Shown in pieces: positions 50,439 to 61,214 of a stretch of 64,000 nucleotides of DNA. The notes under the pieces are model-generated. The model saw only the letters and a list, made by a program, of their open reading frames with translations. It ran no database searches and was not told the DNA's origin. The stretch spans positions 19,401,029 through 19,465,028 of the forward strand of contig OX467083.1 in NCBI GenBank assembly GCA_950106755.1, in the 5' to 3' direction. This stretch comes from Climacium dendroides (taxonomy: Eukaryota > Streptophyta > Bryopsida > Hypnales > Climaciaceae). How positions within the stretch are numbered: position 1 is the first letter of the stretch; every line of letters begins with the position of its first letter. A program made the translations under genes and the position numbers.

Positions 50439-51512
50439 AGGGGTAGTCACACTTCTCCAACGAGCGAAATTTCTTCGAGAATGAGAAAGTAGTGAGAGAA
50501 AAAGGGAGCCAATGGGGAGCCCTTGTGCATGAAGAAGGTGTGACACCCCTTTTTGATGTGTCAAGCATGGAGAATGAAAATCGAAGAATGGTTTTACAAG
50601 CTTGTAAGTTTGCATAATGATATGAGGATGTAATTGGAGTTTTACAGTTGTTGTGTTTAAAAATAACAGGTCTGTTTGAACTCCAAATTGGCCTGTCACT
50701 TGAGAAGTGAACCCTGCCTGAGTGTTGGGCTACCAATAATTGTTAATAATCTAAATCATAATAAGTTGCTTTTATATAAAAATAAATTGTATTTAATTAT
50801 TAATAAATTTAAAATATCCAAAAAATAGCTAATTCTATATAACATTTAATTTGAAATAATAAACTTTTATTATATTTTATAGTTTCATTATAATCAACAA
50901 TACTAATATAATTATGAATAGAAACCCATATTTTATTCTTTGCACATTAACTTCTGAGCAAATATCATTGACTTGTTAATCCTTAAATGTCTGAGACACC
51001 AAAATTTGGTGTTTGCAAAATTTTGAAGTTAAATAAAATCTAATCAAGTTGCTATTTTAGTAATTCATATTTTTGAAAGATTCTTCTTGAAGTCTAGTTT
51101 TTAGTTTTAGCATCAAAAATCTAATCTTGAAAATAAATGAGCGATGGAGAGAATCCAAAAGAAGGCGCCTTTAACGACCCTATGCTCACACCTTGACAAC
51201 ACCACTGCAAGCAACCACCGCAAGCAACGACACCCAACAACAACGTTTTTTCAAAAGCAACGGCAACGTGGTTCAAAAGCAATGCAGGGGGTGAAAAGAA
51301 GAACGCGAGAGGGTGAATTTTCAAAGTCAGAAGATGAAAAGATAACCAGAAAAACTTCTAGACGTCAAATTCTTCAAGGTTGGAGGTGAAGAACGAGACC
51401 GGCACATTAACGGGGAATGGTTGTTCCCAAAGTCGCGGGTGCCCAACGAAAAGCAACCACATGGAACTTCTTCATTATTTGGACCTGGAATGGAGAAGGT
51501 GTGACTACCCCT
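50439..51512. mobile_element. 1.07-kb non-autonomous DNA transposon with inverted ends
   Basis: The left end AGGGGTAGTCACACTTCTCC and the right end GGAGAAGGTGTGACTACCCC plus T are inverted copies over about 21 bp with a single one-base gap. ATT flanks both sides (50436-50438 and 51513-51515), consistent with a 3-bp target duplication. An inner GAAGGTGTGACACCCC near 50535 repeats the end motif. No transposase is visible. A shorter relative is at 43375-43797. It inserted just upstream of the ISCA remnant's start. Confidence 0.82.
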
Positions 51513-53024
51513 ATTGTCTATTTGCTTCGCATAGACATTGAATTGCACAATCACTAACGGAATCGAATGCTTCAAATCGTGCAAGAAATAGTGGAACAAA
51601 TCAATGGCTCGATGAATCCAGAGGAGAAGGAAATTGGTGTGGAACCTAGCCGACAACACAAGGTACCCGGATGAGAACCAGTGATATTAGGGCAAGTACC
51701 ACTGTGCCAGTTGTCGGGACATGCTCAAAAGGGGAAAATATAAAATTCGCTGGAGATTCAAACTCAATTGAAATGTTTGTGTCAAGGGGATAAATCTCCA
51801 TCCAAATCCAATGTGTTGGTATAAAGAAATTATGCCTTTCTATGAGTTGAATTTGACCTTAAACTACCTCATCTCAATTTATTTTTGATACTTGGGTTCT
51901 CTACATTGTCACTAGGACCTCCTAACAAGGTTTAATCCTTAAAGGACAAGTAGGTTACCATGGAAATCATCTATTTTGGAACAATGTAAATTGTTGACTT
52001 TAAAAAATGCAAAAACAATCATTGGATGTCAAACTACTATAGAAGACCTCCCTTTTTCACACAAAATTTGAAGGATGAATAGTTGCACTTCTGTCCTGCA
52101 TGAAGAGATTCTTTGTCATTCATTGGACGAAAAATATCCTCTTACAAGTTAAGAATGCTATGCAAATCCTTAAAGTATTAGATGCTAGAAAAGAATTATA
52201 GTGAAACTATTTAAACCTGTCATTGGGGGAGCAAGAATCTACTTGTTCCTTGCTATCCTCCGTTGAGGTTATATTTCCTGTAACGCTTTTGTGTGAATAG
52301 ACTTTCCACTGTGAGCGAAATATTTATCACCAACAAGCTTACAATTTATAACCCACTTTTTAACATGAATGTAACAACATCGTTGAGGATGGGTATGTTG
52401 AGGATGTCATCAACATCTACAACTTACCTTGCAAACGGGATTGCCATCAAGGCACAGTAATCGCAAGAAAACGAAGTTGTCGCACACACATACTGGAAAC
52501 CTGCAACGAAGCATTCCTCATGCATATCGATAAGTTTAAGTTCGTCTTCTACATGCAACAATGGTCATAAAAAATCAATCGGAATTTCGAGCTAAACTTA
52601 TGAGCGTGAAGTGAAGTGCTTAACGTAGTTACGGCACTGAGTGATTTTGTTGTATGTTACAATGAACGATCTGGAAGCGCCGTCAACGTGCTCAATCCTT
52701 TGATCTTCTGTATCTTGTTGAAAGAAAGATCTGCGGTTATCTTAGTCATCAATTATCCATCATTTCTCATCCTGTAGCAACTTACACAAATCCACAAGAT
52801 ATGACATATAGAAGATTGTCGAATTCAAACTACAGCAGATTATATAGCAGAATTGACACCCAGCATAATGAAACAGATCATCATGTCTTCTACATTAAAA
52901 AATAATCAAACTCACCGTCCTCGTACAAAATCAATTTCAAATTCCGTAACAGGAGCTACTCTAGACTAGAAAGCAGCCATGAATTGGCGGATGATGGAAT
53001 TGATGAACACGAGATCAGATAATT
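51513..53024. other. Intergenic DNA with a dispersed repeat copy
   Basis: Positions 51930-52140 are a further copy of the 220-bp dispersed repeat (shared CACTTCTGTCCTGCATGAAG-like and GAGATTCTTTGTCATTCATT segments). The remainder is of mixed composition without a recognised gene; it could include the 3' flank of the fragment at 53025. Confidence 0.5.
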
Positions 53025-53201
53025 TTATAGAACAGAAACCTGAATGCCCGAGCGAATTGAAGAAGCTGAGTAAATGGTGATGACTTTCCCTTCCATCTCG
53101 CAGCTTCCAGCGGGAACAGCAACAACCAACCTCCGGCAGCCTTGCTTAAATTCCTCAGATTCTTTTCCTCCAGATGTCGCCAATAACAACTGCCGTGAAC
53201 T
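53025..53201 (-). pseudogene. Possible coding remnant, unrecognised
   Basis: A 58-codon minus-strand frame with no ATG reads as plausible protein (SGGKESEEFKQGCRRL, then VVAVPAGSCEMEGKVITIYS, then ASSIRSG) and ends at TAA 53025-53027. It is preceded by an in-frame stop. It may be the last exon of a decayed or unannotated gene; alternatively chance. Family unknown. Confidence 0.25.
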
Positions 53202-53454
53202 TCACCTCGTCTTCATCCGCGGTACACATTCATTCATGTTTTGAATCCGTTCGACCTGGTTCACTTCATCCAGAGGCAACAGGATTCCGTCCCACGGCAA
53301 CTTCCATGAGCAATGGACGAAATCGACTGATAGTTCAACAAAGATTTGTTGAACTGGAAACCCTAACTTACTGTGCTCCTGGTGGCAAGTTTTTCACTTC
53401 AACGAAGTTTGTTGAACTTATAGAATCTGAAGGTGCGAAACTCACAAATATATT

Positions 53455-53512
53455 TATGGGGAACTTCGTTAAAATGGCGGCATTCCATGTGCCATTTTCA
53501 GACCGCCTGCTC
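53455..53512. repeat. Solo end of the TGGGGAATTTCGTTAAAATG MITE family
   Basis: TGGGGAACTTCGTTAAAATG, then a GGCGGCATTCCATGTGCCAT-type interior and CAGACCGCC, as in the element at 22485, but no matching right end follows. Confidence 0.6.
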
Positions 53513-53578
53513 TAAATTGTAAAAATGACAAAAATCTAACGGTAGGATCATTCTTGTACTTAATTTGTTTGAGAACAT

Positions 53579-53700
53579 CATGGTTGTCATACTGGACAAG
53601 TTACTATTCATCAAATGTACTTGAGAGGTACATTTGATGAATAGTAATTCATCCTATAGGACAAAAAATGAATAGTAACTTGTTCAGTATGACAACCATG
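53579..53700. mobile_element. 122-bp foldback element with nested palindromes
   Basis: The outer arms CATGGTTGTCATACTGGACA and its inverse (TGTTCAGTATGACAACCATG side) pair over about 33 bp with one mismatch. A second, inner hairpin (TTACTATTCATCAAATGTAC, loop TTGAGAG, then its inverse) lies at 53601-53647. The segment TTACTATTCAT can pair with either of two partners, giving alternative folds. Typical of a foldback MITE. Confidence 0.85.
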
Positions 53701-54588
53701 GCAAATGGTTGACAAAGAACACCCTCATGTTAGGAAAAATGGACAATTTTTATTTTACTTCTTTGAATTTTTTAGTATTTTTTAAAAATCAAACATCAAA
53801 GTATCTATTTTTTTGACATTTTTCATTGTTCTTTTTTTGTGCAATATTTTAGAGATCAGTTTTTCTTGGCCTGAATTTTTACAAACATACTAATTTGAAT
53901 GTTTTCTAAACTATCCATTTTTATTTTTATTTAAAACATTTATTCCAAAAGTCATAATATTCACTAAAATAAACCGTTTTGAGACCAAAACAATAGATAG
54001 TAGTTCTTGCAAAGACCCTAACAAGATTTTGATCAACTTTTAGATTTTTTCAAGACATATTCTACTATTTCACAAAATTTTGGACAACTAAAAAAGACTA
54101 CTCATGATCACACTAATTTACCTTAGAACCCATGCATGTAACACGAATTTTCCAAAGTTGTCCTATTTAAAAATTTATTAAAATAGTGCAGGTTGAAATG
54201 CTATTGCATTGTACCATATCCTCCCCAAAAAATAAAAATAAAAGTTGCCACAATATGATTGACTAATATGATTGACTCTCTCTATGTAACATTCACTTGT
54301 AACACTTTTTGAGTGAGGTAGCTACTCAATCTTCCTCACATGTAGCTCCCCTATTCCTGCACGGACCCAATAACTATGTAGCCACACTAATTTCCTCCTT
54401 TACTAATAGCACAAATCAAAGCAGTCTTCCCAAGCTGCACTGCATGAAAAGCGGAATGGCTTCAATGTCTATTCGGCATACTATTAGGGCAGTTTCGCCG
54501 CTTCCATTTTCACATTTTCGCAGCTTCGGTCCCCTTTCGGTCCGTCTCGTAGTCGCTAGCTTCAGGGTGATACTCTGTGATTTTCGTC
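53701..54588. other. AT-rich intergenic DNA and LOG gene upstream region
   Basis: AT-rich to about 54290. The last ~280 bases are more balanced and probably hold the promoter and 5' leader of the LOG gene. No clear TATA box is chosen. Confidence 0.45.
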
Positions 54589-56062
54589 ATGGATCAAGCA
54601 AGCTCTGGTGGATTCGCTCGCATCTGCGTGTTCTGTGGAAGCAGCAGCGGGAAGAAACCCATCTACACCGAAGTAGCCCAGCAGCTGGGCTTCGAAATGG
54701 TATGGAATTAACTCAATCGATCGTTCAAGTTGCTTTTAGTCGCCTGCCGACATCGCTTCTATTCGGCTGGATTCAATTCTCAAGGAGCGCAATTCAGATG
54801 TTTTGGCTAAAAGAAAAGTTGTGTATATATATTAACGTGTACCTAGCTACCTCAGGTGACGCGCGGCATTGACCTCGTGTATGGAGGCGGGAGCATTGGA
54901 CTGATGGGGACGGTTGCGAAGGCGGTGCAGGATGCTGGTGGCCGTGTTGTTGGGTACTGACCGACAGCGCAAGAACTCGCTTTTTCACCATGCATGCAAT
55001 TTCCCTGTTTAGCTTCACAGTGCTGTTTCCGCCGATCGATTGTGCGTGGTTGTTTAGATTGCAATTTCATTCATTAGCGTACACCCGTTGCGTATACAGG
55101 GTAATCCCCAAAACTCTCATGCCCAAGGAGATCTGCGGAGTCACGGTCGGAGACCTCGTGGCCGTGGACGATATGCATCAGCGGAAAGCTGAAATGGCAC
55201 GCCGGGCCGATGCTTTCATTGCTCTCCCAGGTACGGTAAATACCCGCTCATCTTCATTCGTGCATGCACAACCTTTTCGAATCGAAAATCGTCATTATTC
55301 GCGCTGGCACTCGTAACGGTGATCTAATTAATCCACGTCTAATTGAGTAATATATCTGGTGATCTTATTGCAGGAGGATTCCGCACATTAGAGGAGGTGC
55401 TGGAAATCATAACATGGGCGCAGCTCGGCATCCACAAGAAGCCAGTGAGTCATGCATTAATTCTCGTCAGCTAATTACATCCCGAATTACATGATTGCAA
55501 TCGTTTCCGAAGAGGAGTAACTATATATGCGATTAGTAATCGGGGTACGGTCTGGCATGGATATTCTTTTAGGTGGGATTCCTGAACGTGGACGGCTACT
55601 ACGACGCAATGCTCGCAATGTTCGACAAGGCCATGGACCAGTGTTTCCTCAACGTGGCTAGCCGCAACATCGTCGTCCACGCGCCTACAGCCGCTGCGCT
55701 TTTGGACAAATTGAAGGTGACCTACTGACCCATTCAATTCAAAATTATCGATCGTCAAACGTTCTCCCCGGCCCTTCCGTCTGAATCTTTTGAACCCCGT
55801 TTTGAACACTTACTCCAAACGATTTTGTATACAGTAATTGCTTTCACAGTTTCACTCTTTGGCTGTGCAGAATTATGCACCGACCGTTGACAAGAGCGTG
55901 CCGGAGTTGAACTGGGAAACAACAAACAACGGCACCTGGGACGTGTCGGCGTCGGCGTCCAAGCTAAAGGTCACGACTGGAATCCAATCATTTTACAATT
56001 GTCATTTTCACATGGACCAGAGCGGCGCAAGAGGCGCACGAGCATCTCCAATAAAGAGCTAG
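54589..56062 (+). CDS. LOG: LOG-family cytokinin riboside 5'-monophosphate phosphoribohydrolase, altered motif
   Basis: Six exons give 248 residues: 54589-54699, 54856-54953, 55100-55230, 55374-55444, 55573-55716 and 55871-56062. LOG enzymes release active cytokinin bases from nucleotide precursors in the cytosol. [14 protein letters not shown] at the N-terminus, [12 protein letters not shown] (44-55), [14 protein letters not shown] and [20 protein letters not shown] are all typical. The second hallmark, usually PGGxGTxxE, reads PGGFRTLEE here (113-121): Arg117 replaces the conserved Gly, a change reachable by one base (GGC to CGC). [20 protein letters not shown] and [20 protein letters not shown] follow as in the family. 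The last ~28 residues (after SASASKLK) are not conserved; a donor at that point (AAG|GTCACG) could instead lead to another last exon. The short N-terminus agrees with other LOGs. Confidence 0.92.
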
Positions 56063-56879
56063 CTGGGTCGCGAGCTGGGTTGGGACCAAAAACAGCGAAC
56101 CAAAATTTCAGTAAAAGGGTGGTATTCCACAAATTGTCTCTTTTACATTAATTTCTAAAGACCGTGCGTTCTGAAATGTATAGACTTTATTAGAGCCAAA
56201 GAAGGAAATGAATGGGAAAACGGCGCATGGAATACCGCCATTTAACGAAATTTCCCATAGCGTCAGCAGCAGCATGAATCTTACTCACGGGAAACGGTTT
56301 ATATCGACGTTCTTATTACTCGATGCATGCCCAGTCAAGTCGGAGCATCGATGGGTTGTCTGGATCAGTAACGATGGCCACGAAATTGAACGCTCCGATC
56401 GGCGCTCTTCCAGCGTTTCTGTAAATTAAAGCACGACCAATTTCTAGAGTTTAATTTGTTTGCCATTCTTAAGTAGTTTAATTTCTCCTTTGATTCAGTT
56501 GGATAATCGATTTCTGCATACGTATGGGTATCGTATATCGATTCAACTAAGACAACATCAAGTTTTTCATGGCAGTTGTGTAATTTTCAAAAACCTGTAC
56601 TCGAGCCTAGATCGGTTCCATTTGAAACGTTAATTTTTGTTAAATTGGTGGTATTCCATTCACTTTCGGCGCGGTCTAAAACATGATACCTGCATCTCGT
56701 AGCTTGTGGCTTGAAATTACACCTTTAATTTGCAAAGATACATGTCGCGATTCTTGACGTCAAAATCGAGCGGCAGTTTAACGAAATAGTAGTTATTAAC
56801 TTAGTCTGAGTCTCTGAGATGTATGCAAGTTATTAAATCTTTTAGGACGAAGAAGCTCATTTTTTTTCTTTAACCCTTA
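56063..56879. other. LOG 3' flank with MITE ends
   Basis: Several scattered ends of the TTTCGTTAAAATGGC family are visible: GCATGGAATACCGCCATTTA with ACGAAATTTCCCAT at about 56225-56260, and a pair TTTTTGTTAAATTGGTGGTA (about 56634) and CGGCAGTTTAACGAAAT (about 56771-56787), the latter possibly one ~155-bp degenerate element. No gene is seen. Confidence 0.5.
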
Positions 56880-57440
56880 AATGACGGACCTATGACCACT
56901 GATTTCAAGCCTCACTGTCATCACTCAGTTTGTTGCCATTTTGCAACAAGATATGTATGAAAAAATTTTAATTTATTTTCAGAGATGAAACAAAATGCCT
57001 TCTTTGTTGCACCAAAATTTTAGATTTTTTTGTAAATATTTGTTTTTTTGTGAATTTTTGTAGATATAATGAAGAAAAATCATATCAAATAGAAAATTAT
57101 TTCAAAAAATCTGAAAATTTCACCATGTGTGCATATTATAGTGATGAACAACATGGTATAAACTCATTTTCCGTGCCATTCTATAATTATAACATAGTAG
57201 ACATTGAAAATACATCCAAAGTTCAAACTGCAATGAAAAATTGATTATTAGGAATTTTTTCAAAATTCAAATTGGAGTAGAAACCAGAGTGAATGAACTT
57301 TATTTTGTTAGTTGGGCTTAAATTCAAAAAATATCATTTTTGTAGAGAAATTTCAGATTTAAAGCAAGGAACAACAACTTTCTAAAATACACTAAAATAG
57401 CATATTTTGTGATCCGTTTTTTTTTAAGTAACTTCTCATT
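56880..57440. repeat. Dispersed ~600-bp repeat, copy 2
   Basis: Same order of segments as at 58990-59700 and, less completely, 30590-31030: a CATCACT...TTTTGCAAC start, AGATATGTATGAAAAAATTT, AGAGATGAAACAAAATGCC, CATATCAAATAGAAAAT, then CAAATTGGAGTAGAAACCAG and TTAAATTCAAAAAATATCAT. All three have the same orientation. Non-coding; class unknown. Confidence 0.75.
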
Positions 57441-58989
57441 TATGTGAAGACAAACAATAGCATAACTCCAAACTCAACTAGATTATCTTCATAACCCAAC
57501 ATGGAAGGTCAACAAGAAAGAAGTGGATGAGAAACTACTTCCCAACTCTCTATAGTTCAATAAACATTCATCAAAAAGCCACAAAATGGCCTCGTCGTCG
57601 TTTCTGGGTTAAGCAAGACCCTATATGGAGATTATTTTGTTGTCAAAAAATTAGGTTTTTGAACCAACACATGTAATGTACTTCAAGCAATTTAAGGATA
57701 ATTATTAAGAAGATTTTCTCCATTTGAAGTATGCTTTCCCCAATATGATCAATCAAAATCAGCCTTTTCAAAAATCATGCATTTATTGTCCTTAACTTGT
57801 AGTTGTATTTGAAGCGTAACATCCCATCTCATGCTGTTTGGTAGCAATCATAATATTATTAAGCAATTTATAGTAGCAATTTTTCTTTAAGATTACTTTA
57901 TCACTCAGTAACATGATAACATGGAAAAGTTAACTAGTACAAGAGACCATTTATAACACAATTGGGTCACCATAAGGTATATCACCTATTTTAGACAATG
58001 TTAAGCATTTTAGCATGTGTCTAATTGAACGATGGTGTTTGGGGGGGGGGGGGATTTTTTCTTATTAGGAAATTAAAACAATGAAGATTGAACTATTTTT
58101 TGTTAATTTTTCATCAAGTTTGGAATTAGTAAAAATTAAGAAAGTGTAGATTACAGTTTTTATTAGAGGTTATAGATTACAATTTAGATTACCTATTCTC
58201 AATATGTAGGCAAACCTATTTCCAAGAAGTACAAAACTAAAAGGTGTTATTACAAAGATGAGCAATTTCGTTAAAATGGCAAAATTTCGCTACTTTGGCA
58301 GTTTTTACAGTTTAGAGCGGATGGTCTAAAGTGTACAAACGTCCTAAATGTCTGAAATCTATACCTTTCTTAGATGTGTGAAATCTACACCGATAATAGA
58401 TGTCACTTTTATAGTTCAAATTGTGTGGTCTTAAATCTATAGTTGTCCTAGATTGAATGTGGAAAGAAAATTTAATTTTTCAGCAGGGCAAACCGGTCAT
58501 TCTGCCTTACCTGAGGCTTGAACTCCATCGATGAATATTTGGCCAAGGAGGACTGACCCCTCTATTGCCCTTTTTCTTACCCTCGCAGAAAACGCTGGAA
58601 CTTCATATTTTTCACACAATTTTTTTTTTTCAAATTCTGAAATCATATTTGGAATCAGAGACCCCAAATTAGCTAAGGGGAGTGACTAAATCTAGAATTT
58701 TAACGGCACAAAATAGGGGGCAGTTTTTACATTTTACCCTCTGTTGGGGCAATACCTCCCTGGCCTGAATTATTTGGGCTTTTCATAAACTTTGCCTCTG
58801 ACTTTTTCCCCCAAAAAATGTTTATTTAGTCAACTTTTATATTAAATCATTTTGTTGAAAATAATCTTATTGTAAATCGCCAGTAATTCTATAGTACCTA
58901 CCTCAATAACTTCAAAATCCACCCAAATTGACATGGTCAACTAAAGTTTTGGAGTCACCCACTCGGGTAACAAAATGAATTAACCCTGG
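57441..58989. other. AT-rich intergenic DNA
   Basis: Includes a run of 13 G at 58041-58053 and, from 58256 to about 58460, a left half of the TTTCGTTAAAATGGC hairpin MITE (GCAATTTCGTTAAAATGGCA, then GGATGGTCTAAAGTG and CGTCCTAAATGTCTGAAATC) without a right end. No gene is seen. Confidence 0.5.
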
Positions 58990-59700
58990 CAGGGTGACCC
59001 ACGACCACTATTTTCAAGCCTAAGTGTCCATCACTCCATTTTGCAACTAGATATGGATGAAATTTTTTATACTCTGGAGAATTTATTTTTAGAGATGAAA
59101 TCTTTTGACCAGTAAAAATCATAAAAATTTTAAATGTTTTGGAAAAAATTGAGATTACTATGAATTTTTTAAGAAAAAAATAAAGAAAATTCATATCAAA
59201 TTCAAAATATACTCAAAGAATCTTAATTTCTCACCATAAATGTATATTATCCCATGTGAAGGTCAAAATTGGCATAATTTATGCCATTTTGTAAAATAAA
59301 GTGTCACATGTCATTTTGTGATTGGTATGAGATGATGCAAACCCGTGAGAATCTAGTATGGAAATTCTATTTTGACACATCTTTGCTGAATCAAACCCTC
59401 ACATATGGTACACTTAGTTTATAACATCATGCTATAAACCAAAAGTTATTGTGTCACCCTAAAACTAGAAAATTAACAAACCATGGTTATAAGTCTATAG
59501 TTCATATTGAGCCTTATCAAATATTGAAATTTAGGAATTTTCAAAAACTTTCAAATTGGAGGAGAAACAACTTTTGATAAACTTCATGTCATTATTTGAA
59601 CTCAAATTCAAAAAATATCATTTTTATGGTTAAAATTTGCATCATATGTAAATAATAAAAAATGGTCAAAATACACTATAATAGGGGTGATCCATAAATT
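58990..59700. repeat. Dispersed ~600-bp repeat, copy 3
   Basis: Landmarks shared with copy 2: TTTTCAAGCCTAAGTGTCCA, CCATTTTGCAACTAGATATG, AGAGATGAAATCTTTTG, TTCATATCAAATTCAAAATA and CAAATTCAAAAAATATCATT. Confidence 0.75.
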
Positions 59701-60346
59701 AAGCATATTCTTCTTTAGAAAAGTCAATAATACTATACTGAGGGAATTTGAAATATTTATTATTCATTGGAAATATACTTGAGTAACTTCCAAAAGAATT
59801 TGGATGAAAAAATCATTTTTTCCTTCCTACAAATACAAGAGAAGATGTAGGTGAAGCATTCAATTACATTTTGTGTCTTCAACAGCATTTGAGGATTACA
59901 TTTGTTTTTTTTTAAATTAGCTACAACTACCAGAATCTTTTTGTGTCATTATAACATTTAGTAGCATGAACTCTCACTGCCTTGGCTCTATAATAGATAG
60001 TATGGAATATTTGACATCCAACAATACTTCATCAATAACTAAATGGACAAGTGGAACCTCAATTTGATGAGTGGTGTGCATTTTTGTTCTGAAATATATC
60101 TCATGGGTACATAAGGATGGAATTGTGATTGGGGCGGTAATAGGTTGGTTCACTTTATAGGGTAGGAGGTTCATAAATCTTCCACCTAAGAGTTGCAATT
60201 GAATTTGGGGGAGGTGAAACTTCTTGAAATATTTTGTAGTAATTTTTCCTTGAAAGACAAGTGTAATAGGCATTTAACCCAAGTTGTTTCATATTTTTAA
60301 AAGCCTTGTGGAATTAGTTATAAAATTTTGAAGTTGAAATAACATA
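59701..60346. other. AT-rich intergenic DNA
   Basis: Nothing recognisable. A 99-codon minus-strand frame at 59974-60273 has no family features. Confidence 0.45.
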
Positions 60347-60460
60347 GAGCTCTAAAATTGCCCACATCCTAAAATGTACACATTTTGTACATTGATGGCT
60401 ATAAAAAAAGAAACATGTATAAACAATGTACATTTTAGAAGGTGGGTGATTTAAGAGCCC
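60347..60460. mobile_element. ~114-bp hairpin MITE-like element
   Basis: The left arm (GCTCTAAAATTGCCCACATC then CTAAAATGTACA) pairs with the right arm (ATGTACATTTTAGAAGGTGG then GTGATTTAAGAGC) over about 36 bp with several mismatches. No target duplication is recognised. Confidence 0.65.
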
Positions 60461-60481
60461 ATGTACTTTTAGAACCTCCTA

Positions 60482-60856
60482 TGGTAGAAACACCCAAAAC
60501 CACACTTGTTCCTATTCTTTGATCCTAGACTCACCCAATTATGTCCCTAGACTTTGGTAAATGTGTTCTCCACATACTTAACATTGATTGGCCAACACAT
60601 TCAAAAGACACATATTTGACTATGATTTGCTATTTTGCAAGGTTCAACTTTTGCGGCACCTATGGGATAGTTTCAATGGTCTAGGTAGCCAACACTTTAA
60701 AAAATCATAGAAATTACATACAATGTCCGAAAAATCTAATTTTTTCTTAATATCCATGATTTTCACTTGCATATACTACAAAAATATTACTTTTAGATAA
60801 ATATGCCTCCAACTATGTTGAATTGCTTAAAGTAACGGTTTTGGGTGTTTCCACCT
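60482..60856. mobile_element. ~375-bp element with 19-bp inverted ends
   Basis: Left end GGTAGAAACACCCAAAACC at about 60483 and right end GGTTTTGGGTGTTTCCACC at about 60837 are inverted with one mismatch. No coding sequence. The right end abuts the upstream region of ARFRP1-B. Confidence 0.65.
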
Positions 60857-60898
60857 TACCTTAACGTTTTGGTCGTTGTGCTTAGCGGCGGACGGACG

Positions 60899-60930
60899 AC
60901 GTGGTAAGAAAACGTGGCAAGACAACGTGG
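60899..60930 (+). promoter_or_regulatory. Cluster of three ACGTGG (G-box/ABRE-like) motifs
   Basis: ACGTGG occurs at 60899, 60912 and 60925, at an exact 13-base spacing; the second and third are followed by C (ACGTGGC, the ABRE core bound by plant bZIP factors). They lie about 740-770 bases upstream of the ARFRP1-B start codon and outside the duplicated block, so copy A lacks them. Function is inferred. Confidence 0.45.
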
Positions 60931-61214
60931 CAACGCTCACGTTCTGCCTGGAACGGTCGTCCGTGTGAGGTGCAGCACGTTCCGTCGTGCTCATCATGGC
61001 ATCCACCAACTCCACCCTAGAAACCTTCTTGCGAATGCAAGTCCCTCCTTCATGTTGCAAGTGATTGCTTCATGATTGTTCGCCATCTGTGCCTGCTTCC
61101 CACTTCTGGCTTCCATCGGACGTGAACTTATTAGATCTGGTCTGCGCTGCTGCGCTGGGAGACCAATTCTGTGGGGTTACAGTCGACTACAATTTCGTTG
61201 AAGTCTTCCGTTTC

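Noticed and set aside
58041..58053. Run of 13 G
   Set aside because: Simple homopolymer; no neighbouring G-runs to support a quadruplex array.
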